A DNA stretch of 59,944 nucleotides, from assembly GCA_024695935.1 (NCBI GenBank), contig JAILHH010000016.1, positions 1 to 59,944 of the forward strand. Reading direction: 5' to 3'. Below are positions 1 to 6,949 of the stretch, one piece after another. The stretch comes from Acetatifactor sp. (GTDB taxonomy: Bacteria; Bacillota; Clostridia; Lachnospirales; Lachnospiraceae). Numbering within the stretch: the first letter of the stretch is position 1; each line of letters begins with the position of its first letter. Under the pieces are notes generated by a model, which saw only the letters and a program-made list of their open reading frames with translations, ran no database searches and was not told the DNA's origin. A program made the position numbers and the translations under genes.

Positions 1-283
1 AATCTCAATTGCTCGATGCATCCTAAAAGATGCACCAATCGTAATCCTTGATGAAGCAACTGCAAGCGTTGATGCCGACAATGAGAGGGCAATTCAGGAG
101 GCAATATCAGAGCTATGCAGGGACAAGACTCTTCTTGTAATTGCTCACAGGCTTAAGACCATTAAGGATGCGGATCAGATTCTTGTAATCTCTGACGGAA
201 AAATAATAGAGAGAGGAGACCATACTTCTCTTATGAGACTTGAAGGAGTTTATGCTAATATGGTTTCTTTGCAAGCATCATAA
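1..283 (+). CDS. ABC transporter ATP-binding protein, C-terminal end (5' truncated)
   Basis: This is the last 93 codons of an ABC ATPase whose 5' part lies outside the window. The visible part holds the end of the signature region (ISIARCIL), the Walker B and D-loop (VILDEATASVD), the switch histidine (IAHRL) and the usual tail with ISDGKIIERGDH. The D-loop wording and ending without a further domain fit an exporter in which a membrane domain is fused upstream, of the multidrug or lipid type. The substrate cannot be told from this fragment. The stop TAA is at 281-283. No clear terminator follows. Confidence 0.93.
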   Translation, partial: ISIARCILKDAPIVILDEATASVDADNERAIQEAISELCRDKTLLVIAHRLKTIKDADQILVISDGKIIERGDHTSLMRLEGVYANMVSLQAS

Positions 284-613
284 AGGGCTGGATTGCACTT
301 CATCTTATGAGTATGACCGAAGACGATCATGAGGAATTCCTGCGTTGGACAGATGTTAATGATACGATAAAGTACTAGGCTAGTGAGATATCTCGAAAAA
401 ACTATTTATAGAGGAAATACCATATGATCGCAATTAGCGACGGTGGTTATATACAATAAACTGATGGATCTCTTCGGAGATCCTTTTTTGATGCTTATAT
501 CGAAATGTATGAGGGCATTGATGAGCTTGGCGTGCGAGGCTAAGACAGCTATTATGAAAACAAATGCTGTTGAAAAGTAGGGGCACAATATCCCTAAATT
601 ATCAAAGTTTATG
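284..613. other. Intergenic stretch with no convincing gene
   Basis: About 400 bases separate the ABC gene from the next coding start. A 23-codon open frame at 307-378 (MSMTEDDHEEFLRW...) has protein-like composition but no good ribosome binding site and may be the end of a decayed gene. Other frames are interrupted. The 3' part carries the first copy of a 27-bp direct repeat, described separately. Confidence 0.35.
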
Positions 614-679
614 TTGAGAATTATTCCTTGATAAAGTATAATATTGAAAAAGAGGGGCACAATATCCCTAAATTATCAA
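579..679 (+). repeat. Pair of identical 27-bp direct repeats flanking a promoter
   Basis: Two perfect copies of a 27-bp sequence lie at 579-605 and 653-679, starting AGGGGCACAATATCCCTAA. Start-to-start distance is 74 bp, about seven helical turns. Inside each copy GGG and CCC face each other around a 9-base centre (TAGGG/CCCTA in the first copy), so each may be a dyad operator. The promoter at 614-642 sits between them. The second copy falls at the transcript start and directly precedes the ribosome binding site of the ATPase gene. Paired operators for looping or steric repression are a reasonable inference; a simple local duplication is the alternative. Confidence 0.75.
614..642 (+). promoter_or_regulatory. 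Sigma-A type promoter of the AAA/DUF4143 gene
   Basis: TTGAGA at 614-619 and TATAAT at 637-642 are separated by 17 bases. Transcription would start near 649, which rules out the upstream in-frame ATG at 644 as a translation start and supports the start at 692. Confidence 0.65.
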
Positions 680-691
680 TTTGGAGGCATT

Positions 692-1945
692 ATGGAAATA
701 AAAAGAGACATATACCTACAGAAGTTGATAAACCGTATGCATAACGGGATGATAAAGGTTATTACAGGAATTAGACGTTCCGGAAAATCATATCTTTTGT
801 TTACTATTTTTAGGAATTATCTTAAGGCGCAGGGCGTTGCGGATGACCATATTATCGCAATTGAGTTAGATATGTTCGAAAATGAGCAGTATAGGGATCC
901 ACGCACGCTGCTAGAGTATACCAAAAGTCGGATAACAGATGATGGGGACTACTATATTTTTCTAGATGAAATACAGTTACTGCCGACCTTTGAATCAGTG
1001 TTGAATTCGTTTCTTCATATGCGTAATGTGGATGTTTATGTAACTGGCAGCAATTCAAAATTCCTGTCAAAGGATGTCATTACAGAATTTAGAGGGCGTG
1101 GAGATGAAGTTCATGTTTATCCCGTTAGTTTTAGAGAATATATGGAAGTGTTTGATGGAGATAAATATGAAGGTTGGAGTTCTTATGTTAGTTTCGGTGG
1201 GTTGCCATTAACTGTTACGATGGCTACCGATGAGCAGAGAATGGAGTATCTTACTAGGTTATTTGAAGAGACTTATATAAAGGATATTATTGAGCGCAAC
1301 CATATTGAAAAAGTTCAGGAAATAAATGACTTGATAAATATTTTGGCATCCGGCATTGGCTCTCTTACGAATGCATCAAAAATAGAAGCAACATTTAAGA
1401 GTGTTATCCAGTCGGATATTAGCCTTAATACCATAAGAGCATATATTGACCATTTGAAGGATGCGTTCATAGTCAATGAGGTAAATAGATATGATGTGAA
1501 GGGCAGAAAATACATTGGTACGCCACTCAAGTATTATTTTGAGGATGTGGGACTGCGAAATGCCAGACTGGGATTTCGTCAAGTGGAAGAAACGCATCTG
1601 ATGGAAAATATCATTTATAATGAACTTCGTGTGAGAGGTTACCGGGTTGATGTTGGTGTGGTCGTAAAGCGAGACAGAACAGAAGAAGGTGTGCAGAAAA
1701 AGAAACAGCTTGAAATAGATTTTGTTGCCAATATGGGTAGCAAGAGATATTACATCCAGTCTGCTTTCAGTCTGCCGGATGATGAGAAGAGAGCGCAGGA
1801 AAAAGCTTCTCTTATAAATGTTAATGACTCGTTTAAGAAGATTATTATCGTAAAGGATGTTGTAAAACCATTACATGATGATGATGGAATCCTTACGATG
1901 AGCATATATGACTTCCTTCTAAATGAGCATAGTTTAGAATTATAA
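692..1945 (+). CDS. AAA-type ATPase with DUF4143 domain
   Basis: This 417-residue protein belongs to the AAA_14/DUF4143 family of stand-alone STAND-like ATPases, whose role in most bacteria is unknown. Walker A is GIRRSGKSYLL near residue 27 and Walker B is YYIFLDEIQ near residue 90, followed by the sensor-like VTGSNSKFL. The C-terminal half carries the DUF4143 part, including the YFEDVGLRNARLGF block and the ENIIYNELRVRGY block, and an EIDFVAN motif near the end that resembles the nuclease-like core often seen in this family. I chose ATG 692 because GGAGG lies 7 bases upstream. The gene is monocistronic and likely controlled by the flanking repeats. Confidence 0.88.
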   Translation: MEIKRDIYLQKLINRMHNGMIKVITGIRRSGKSYLLFTIFRNYLKAQGVADDHIIAIELDMFENEQYRDPRTLLEYTKSRITDDGDYYIFLDEIQLLPTFESVLNSFLHMRNVDVYVTGSNSKFLSKDVITEFRGRGDEVHVYPVSFREYMEVFDGDKYEGWSSYVSFGGLPLTVTMATDEQRMEYLTRLFEETYIKDIIERNHIEKVQEINDLINILASGIGSLTNASKIEATFKSVIQSDISLNTIRAYIDHLKDAFIVNEVNRYDVKGRKYIGTPLKYYFEDVGLRNARLGFRQVEETHLMENIIYNELRVRGYRVDVGVVVKRDRTEEGVQKKKQLEIDFVANMGSKRYYIQSAFSLPDDEKRAQEKASLINVNDSFKKIIIVKDVVKPLHDDDGILTMSIYDFLLNEHSLEL

Positions 1946-2050
1946 AAAGGGAATATATTGATGTCTCGAGACGTGCTGAGACGGTTGTTTAGCTGTCAAG
2001 GATAATGAAAGCTTATAATAAACAATGACTTTTTATAAGTTGTTGGATAA

Positions 2051-2080
2051 AACATAGGGGATTAAGGCCTATGTTATAAT
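2051..2080 (+). promoter_or_regulatory. Inverted repeat next to a -10-like box
   Basis: AACATAG at 2051-2057 and CTATGTT at 2069-2075 form a 7-bp inverted repeat around 11 bases. TATAAT at 2075-2080 overlaps the right arm, and the next gene starts at 2104. No good -35 box sits at the right distance (TTGGAT at 2043 is 26 bases away), so this may be an operator for an activated promoter. Confidence 0.35.
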
Positions 2081-2103
2081 AATATGAAAAGGTAAGAAAA
2101 GAA

Positions 2104-3102
2104 ATGATTGAAAATGAAATCGTAAAAAAGAAATATAAGAATCAACTGATCATGTTAATTGTAGGGGTGATTTTAGCTGCTATTACCGTTGCTCTTGTTT
2201 TTTTAAAGGATTATGTCATCCGGAAAACGAGCATTCATTTTGCAGATGCGTACGTCAACGAAACTTTGGATGAAGTGGACTTCGTCTATGTTAATCTCAC
2301 GGATTATCTGTACGAGTTTTGCTATTATGATGGATATGACCGCTACTGTTTTGGTTTCGATGAATACGACAATATATACATTATTCGTTGCGATCTACCG
2401 GATGAAGAAGCAATCAACAAAGAAATTGATGAAAAAGGTATTGCTTACGTTGCAGGAACCGTGTCAAAGCTGGATGAAGAAGTCCTTGATTCAGCGCTTG
2501 AATACTTAAACGATTCTCGACCCGACGAAGAAGGAGAAATAACACAGGAAGACTTTGACCTTTATTTCCAAGGAGTAGGACTTTGGGTAAACAACATCAC
2601 AGGCTTTGTCGTAGGCATAGCTGTCTTGGCAGCGCTCACAGGTTTTATTGCTATGGGATTGGTTCTTTTCGGTACAATCGGCTTAGTCTCGTTCAAGATA
2701 GGACTTAAGGGCTTAACCGAATTGGACAGATATCACATCACCTGCGAACTTTCAGACCCCGAAACAGAATATATCAAGGAATGTGGAATTTTTCTTACAC
2801 CCAGCTATCTTGTATGTGTAGGTGGCGGATTTGAAGCTATTCCTTATGAGAAAATGAATTGGGCATACGAGTATAAACAGAGTTACAATGGTTTGCTGGT
2901 TCAGGACTGCATTATAATCTGGATTAAGGGAGGTAAAAAAAAGGCGGTTGGAGGTATGTCCTTAATCATTCGTAATCGAGACGAAGTTGTATATCGTGTG
3001 TTCGATGGTATCTACAGACACAATCCAAATGTTCAGTTCGGTTATACCGAGGAACTAAAGAAGCAGTTCGGCAAGAAAAAGAGTTGGTTTAAGAGGAAAT
3101 AA
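2104..3102 (+). CDS. Membrane protein of unknown function
   Basis: I do not recognise this 332-residue protein with certainty. It has one membrane segment near residues 16-35 (LIMLIVGVILAAITVALVFL), an acidic, Tyr-rich outside region (about 40-155), a hydrophobic region of one or two helices near 160-205, and a cytoplasmic C-terminal half of about 125 residues ending in a Lys-rich tail (KKQFGKKKSWFKRK). The tail half may have a PH-like fold, judging from the alternating pattern, but that is a guess. It stands alone, in the same direction as its neighbours, with a weak GGTAAGAAAAG binding site. Confidence 0.7.
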   Translation: MIENEIVKKKYKNQLIMLIVGVILAAITVALVFLKDYVIRKTSIHFADAYVNETLDEVDFVYVNLTDYLYEFCYYDGYDRYCFGFDEYDNIYIIRCDLPDEEAINKEIDEKGIAYVAGTVSKLDEEVLDSALEYLNDSRPDEEGEITQEDFDLYFQGVGLWVNNITGFVVGIAVLAALTGFIAMGLVLFGTIGLVSFKIGLKGLTELDRYHITCELSDPETEYIKECGIFLTPSYLVCVGGGFEAIPYEKMNWAYEYKQSYNGLLVQDCIIIWIKGGKKKAVGGMSLIIRNRDEVVYRVFDGIYRHNPNVQFGYTEELKKQFGKKKSWFKRK

Positions 3103-3166
3103 ATGCCTATTAGGCTGTCGATCAGGAAGCCACTGCTCCAATAACCGTTTGTAAAAATGTGTAAAG

Positions 3167-3195
3167 TTGAATGTTAGAACCGAAAAGTGTATAAT
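3167..3195 (+). promoter_or_regulatory. Strong sigma-A promoter of the GGDEF gene
   Basis: TTGAAT at 3167-3172 and TATAAT at 3190-3195 are exactly 17 bases apart. Transcription would begin near 3202, leaving an untranslated leader of about 180 bases before the coding start at 3384. Confidence 0.75.
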
Positions 3196-3199
3196 TGTC

Positions 3200-3307
3200 T
3201 TGATTGGAACGGTTGGTGAGAATCGCCACCGGGCGAGCAATGTGCAATATGAGTTTTTGCCCGGTGATCGATCCTGATACTGTTTGGGAAAAAGGTTCTA
3301 AGATCAA
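3200..3307 (+). promoter_or_regulatory. Structured 5' leader, candidate riboswitch-like RNA
   Basis: The leader of the diguanylate cyclase gene can fold into nested helices. An outer helix pairs TTGAT (3200-3204) and GAAC (3207-3210) with ATCAA (3303-3307) and GTTC (3295-3298). An inner perfect 8-bp helix pairs CACCGGGC (3227-3234) with GCCCGGTG (3259-3266). The segment CCACC at 3226-3230 can instead pair with the upstream GGTTGG at 3211-3216, so two folds exclude each other. It does not match the GEMM-I consensus or other riboswitch cores I can recall. Regulation by a small molecule is inference only. Confidence 0.45.
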
Positions 3308-3383
3308 TAAGTCAAAAATAGATTCTTAAAATGTGTTTTGTAAGAATAATATGTTTAGTTGTTTTTCCATAAGAGGGGAACAT

Positions 3384-5000
3384 ATGGACAAGATTATCTA
3401 CAAGATGTTTCTGTTTTTTTTAATATTGGCAACCGCTATCGTGGCAGTATATGCCATCAGAGGCATCGGCAAAAATCCGGGCGGTATGTTTGCTGAAAAT
3501 ACCGAAGTGGTCGCTGGACCCATAGGCGAGAGAACGGGTGTGACTGCGTATTCGGCGGATTTTGATGCTTCTGAAATACGTATGGCGGGAGGATGTCTTT
3601 CTTTTACCACAGTTTTTAAAGAAGTATATGTTTATGCGGATGACGAGCTGATCTATGAAAACAGCGGTTCGGGATCTGTATTTATCCGCTCCACCGGAAA
3701 TGTCTGGCATGCGGTATCGGTACCGGTTGACTGCAAGGTCATTACGGTAAATATAAAGAGCATTTACGGGGATTCTCCGTCTCTTACGACCTTTATCGCA
3801 GGGAATTACTATAATATCAGGGCCATGCTTGTCAGGGATTCTTCATTGGCTTTAGTGATATCTCTGCTAGATATTGTTTTTGGACTTGGTATTGTAATTT
3901 ATTTCTATATTATCGGTAGATTTAATGCCGTATCTTTCAAACTCTTTCCATTTGGTATAACAGCAATACTTATCGGAATATGGTCTGCCGGAGAGACAAA
4001 TGCCATGATGGTGCTGTTTAGCAACCGCGTCCTGGCGGCGGTCTTTGCATTTATGCTGCTTGTGCTTATCCCAATCCCTTATGTGGTATATATACATTTT
4101 GTGTTATGGCCGGAGGATAGGTGGATGTACAGAGTTCCGGAGATAATAAGTCTCTTTAACTTTGTGTTAGTGATCGGACTGGCAGCCTTTGGCATCATGG
4201 ATCTAAAGGAATCTGTGGTCATAACTCATTCCATCTGGGCTGTCTCGGTTGCCTATGTTTTGGTGGCAGCTTTTCATGCACTGCGGAGCAACAAGGTAAA
4301 TAAAGACAAAAATGCTGTGTTTAACTGTGCGGCCATGCTCATACTTGTGGCGGTTGCAAGCATAGAAGTCATATATTATTGGACAGGACTTCATGCGCAA
4401 AATGATGTGCTGGGCAGGTCGCTCCTTCTTGCATATATTACATTACTTGGATTCAGAGGTATAATCGAATCCATAAAAGATATTGAAAAAGGAAGAAGGG
4501 CTGAGTACTACAGGAAGCTTGCAAACACGGATTCCACAACAGGGCTGTTAAACAGAATGGCCTTTAACAACGATGTGGACAAGCTAAAAAAAGAAGATGA
4601 GTACAGTATCGTCTCCATGGATCTGAATAACCTGAAAAAAGTGAACGACACAAAAGGCCATCAGGCAGGAGACAGATATATCATCAATGCTTCAAATATA
4701 ATCAGGAATGTATTTGGCAATGACGGGTCATGTTACAGGATTGGCGGAGATGAGTTTTGCGCCATAATCAAAAGGAAGGGAAGCGGAGCTCTTGCCGAGG
4801 CTTTGATCCGCGTTATGAACGAAGAGATAGAAAAGCACAACGCAAGCTACACGGAGGATCCTGTCTCAATAGCCTGGGGATATGATACCAATACATCAAA
4901 TGCGCCAAGGCCTTACAGCGAGGTTTTATACAGCGCTGATGAAAAGATGTACGAGAATAAGCGTTTGCAAAAGAGCAAGGCCGAAGGCGTGGTCAGATAG
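3384..5000 (+). CDS. Membrane diguanylate cyclase, 7TM sensor plus GGDEF
   Basis: This 538-residue protein probably makes cyclic di-GMP from two GTP. An N-terminal membrane helix (about 8-27) is followed by an extracytoplasmic beta-rich region (about 40-155), then about seven hydrophobic helices (about 160-370) in the style of the 7TMR-DISM receptors, and a C-terminal GGDEF domain (about 380-538). The active-site loop RIGGDEF lies near residue 454, so the catalytic A-site is intact; no RxxD inhibitory I-site is seen five residues upstream. The start at 3384 has GAGGGG 5 bases before it; an upstream in-frame ATG at 3333 lacks such a site. The gene stands alone behind the structured leader. Confidence 0.9.
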   Translation: MDKIIYKMFLFFLILATAIVAVYAIRGIGKNPGGMFAENTEVVAGPIGERTGVTAYSADFDASEIRMAGGCLSFTTVFKEVYVYADDELIYENSGSGSVFIRSTGNVWHAVSVPVDCKVITVNIKSIYGDSPSLTTFIAGNYYNIRAMLVRDSSLALVISLLDIVFGLGIVIYFYIIGRFNAVSFKLFPFGITAILIGIWSAGETNAMMVLFSNRVLAAVFAFMLLVLIPIPYVVYIHFVLWPEDRWMYRVPEIISLFNFVLVIGLAAFGIMDLKESVVITHSIWAVSVAYVLVAAFHALRSNKVNKDKNAVFNCAAMLILVAVASIEVIYYWTGLHAQNDVLGRSLLLAYITLLGFRGIIESIKDIEKGRRAEYYRKLANTDSTTGLLNRMAFNNDVDKLKKEDEYSIVSMDLNNLKKVNDTKGHQAGDRYIINASNIIRNVFGNDGSCYRIGGDEFCAIIKRKGSGALAEALIRVMNEEIEKHNASYTEDPVSIAWGYDTNTSNAPRPYSEVLYSADEKMYENKRLQKSKAEGVVR

Positions 5001-5064
5001 TATATTGTTATCCGGTTATAGCGGACAGGATCGCGGGAAATAAGAGCAGAAAGGCAAAATTATC

Positions 5065-5130
5065 TTGACATTTCAGGGACCTCGGGATAAAAAATAAAAT
5101 GATATTTTTCAGCAGTATCATGAAAATATC
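5065..5130 (+). promoter_or_regulatory. Probable promoter and leader hairpin of tcdA
   Basis: TTGACA at 5065-5070 is followed 17 bases later by a weak -10 (TAAAAA, 5088-5093). Downstream, GATATTTT at 5101-5108 and AAAATATC at 5123-5130 form a perfect 8-bp inverted repeat in the untranslated leader. The hairpin lacks a T-tract, so it is not a terminator on this strand. Confidence 0.45.
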
Positions 5131-5170
5131 CGTGAGTAAGAAGGTCGATTCATATCCGGAAAGGTAATTT

Positions 5171-5917
5171 ATGTTAAATCAGTTTTCAAGAACACAACTT
5201 TTGTATGGAGCGGAGGCAATGGAGCATCTGGCTAAGTGCCGCGTTGCCGTATTCGGAATAGGCGGTGTGGGCGGTTATGTCGTAGAAGCCCTTGCCCGTT
5301 CGGGAGTCGGAGCTCTTGATGTGATTGATAATGACAAGGTAAGTATTACAAACATAAACAGGCAGATCATTGCCACTACAAAAACAGTGGGAAAATACAA
5401 AGTTGATGTAGCAGAAGAGCGGATCAGGGATATTTTCCCGGATTGTGAAGTCAGGAAATACAAGACCTTTTATCTTCCTGAAACCCAGGATCAGTTTGAT
5501 TTTACAGAATATGATTATGTGGTTGATGCCATTGATACCGTAACAGGCAAACTGACTATAATAGAGAATGCAAAGAAAGCGGGAGTCCCCGTGATATCTT
5601 CAATGGGGGCCGGCAATAAATTAAACCCTGCTGCATTTGAAGTTGCTGACATTTATGAGACATCGGTTTGCCCGCTTGCAAAGGTGATGAGGCACGAGTG
5701 CAAAAAGAGGGGGATCGATTCGTTAAAGGTTGTGTACTCAAAGGAAGCCCCTATAAAGCCTCTTGAAAGTGCAAAGTCAGAATTTTTGGAAAGTGAAACC
5801 ACAAAGAGGGCAATTCCCGGTTCCACTGCCTTTGTCCCCTCTGTCGCAGGACTCATTATGGCAGGAGAAGTGATAAACGACCTGTGCTCAGACTACAGAG
5901 AACAGGCTCACATCTAA
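5171..5917 (+). CDS. tcdA: tRNA threonylcarbamoyladenosine dehydratase TcdA
   Basis: This 248-residue E1-like enzyme uses ATP to cyclise the t6A modification at position 37 of ANN-decoding tRNAs to ct6A. The Rossmann ATP site GIGGVGGYVVEALARSGVG lies near residues 31-49, followed by the DNDKVSITNINRQ block typical of ThiF/MoeB/HesA proteins, and VVDAIDTVTGK. The length and the Arg-containing INRQI block fit TcdA (YgdL) rather than MoeB or ThiF, and no ThiS or MoaD gene is nearby. GGAAAGG precedes the start. The last four bases overlap the 3' end of the convergent AraC gene. Confidence 0.93.
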   Translation: MLNQFSRTQLLYGAEAMEHLAKCRVAVFGIGGVGGYVVEALARSGVGALDVIDNDKVSITNINRQIIATTKTVGKYKVDVAEERIRDIFPDCEVRKYKTFYLPETQDQFDFTEYDYVVDAIDTVTGKLTIIENAKKAGVPVISSMGAGNKLNPAAFEVADIYETSVCPLAKVMRHECKKRGIDSLKVVYSKEAPIKPLESAKSEFLESETTKRAIPGSTAFVPSVAGLIMAGEVINDLCSDYREQAHI

Positions 5918-6771
5918 TTAGACAGGTTCTTTCTGTACTGCGTGGGAGTAGTCTTCAGTTTATTGTAAAACAGTCTGCGAAACAGTTTGTAATTGGTAAA
6001 TCCGTTCTTTTCAAGAATATCTTTTACAGGCATGTCCGTTGAGGACAGGTCTTCTTTTATGTGCGAGAGACGAAGCTCGTTCAGATAATCCAGGTAAGTA
6101 AGTCCCATTTGATTTTTGAAAAAATGACAAAAGTATTCCTTCTGCAGGCATGCAACGGAGGAAATCTCATCCAGACTGATGGGATTCATGAAATGTTCGT
6201 TTGTATAATCCATGATCAGGCTGATGCGCTCGAAATTCTTTTGCTTTTTTCTAAGGTCGCTTTCTGATAGAGGCGACGAGAAATTGTGGTAGAGTTGATA
6301 TAAGAGCTCAAAGACCAGGCTGTTAAAGCGAAGATTCCCGCCCTTTGGCCTTATTTCGAACAGGATCTCCATCTTTTTGATTGTTTCGATAAACTGCATT
6401 ATTTTTGTCTGCTCAATAGGATTCGATGTTTTTGTATAAATGGAAAAACTTAAGTTTTCAAAGTCGGGAATGTATTTTTTCAAGAGAGAATAAGGAATCT
6501 GGATAAGGATCGCTCGGTTTCCGTAGGGTGAAGTAACTGAATGAGGGACATAGGAATCCACCAAAAACAGGTCCCCGGTGTGCAGAGAATGGTTCTCTCC
6601 GTTAACGTATACATTAACTTCTCCGTCTATCACATAGTTGATCTCGATGGCCCTGTGCCAGTGGGTGGCCACAAATCCTGATTTTCGATTGAATATCCAA
6701 AAGAATATATCTAGACCGTCGGTGATGCGGTCTTCCTCATAGGTTAATCGTTTAGCCAAAGCCTCGCGCAT
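5914..6771 (-). CDS. AraC-family regulator with N-terminal cupin
   Basis: This 285-residue regulator has a cupin sensor half (about 20-150, with HWHRAIEINYVIDGEVNVYV and the HTGDLFLVD strand) and two helix-turn-helix motifs at the C-terminus (about 185-285, with ISLDEISSVACLQKEYFCHF and the FTNYKLFRRLFYNKLKTTPTQYR signature). Such proteins bind a sugar and activate carbohydrate genes. AAAGGGGG lies 9-10 bases before the ATG. It is divergent from the secreted esterase gene at 6950 with 178 bases between, so that gene is its most likely target. Confidence 0.9.
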   Translation of the reverse strand: MREALAKRLTYEEDRITDGLDIFFWIFNRKSGFVATHWHRAIEINYVIDGEVNVYVNGENHSLHTGDLFLVDSYVPHSVTSPYGNRAILIQIPYSLLKKYIPDFENLSFSIYTKTSNPIEQTKIMQFIETIKKMEILFEIRPKGGNLRFNSLVFELLYQLYHNFSSPLSESDLRKKQKNFERISLIMDYTNEHFMNPISLDEISSVACLQKEYFCHFFKNQMGLTYLDYLNELRLSHIKEDLSSTDMPVKDILEKNGFTNYKLFRRLFYNKLKTTPTQYRKNLSN

Positions 6772-6789
6772 AGCAATTTTCCCCCTTTT

Positions 6790-6801
6790 AGATACGAGTA
6801 T
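6790..6801. promoter_or_regulatory. Small palindrome between AraC and esterase genes
   Basis: GATAC-GA-GTATC at 6790-6801 is a perfect 5-bp dyad just upstream of the AraC start at 6771. It may be an operator or chance; it is too short to assign. Confidence 0.25.
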
Positions 6802-6834
6802 CTGCCATTTAGTATAAATTTTTATAAATAAAAA

Positions 6835-6886
6835 AGCAATATCGACCTATTCTAAACATAAGATAGGTTCTATTGCTGTTTTTTTT
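6835..6886 (+). terminator. Terminator-like hairpin upstream of the esterase gene
   Basis: AGCAATA (6835-6841) pairs with TATTGCT (6871-6877), and ACCTAT (6845-6850) with ATAGGT (6863-6868), separated by a 3x3 internal loop; eight T follow at 6879-6886. No plus-strand gene ends here, because the preceding gene is antisense. It may act as an attenuator in a leader of the esterase gene or block read-through from the tcdA side. Confidence 0.6.
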
Positions 6887-6949
6887 GCCGTGATAAGATT
6901 TTTTACGAGTGTGATGTACAAAAATATATGAGGAAAAGGAGAGGGAAAG

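Noticed and set aside
3200-3307. Leader of the GGDEF gene as a known c-di-GMP (GEMM) riboswitch
   Set aside because: The GEMM-I core and its tetraloop-receptor pattern are not present; I could not match other known classes either, so it is reported as unassigned.
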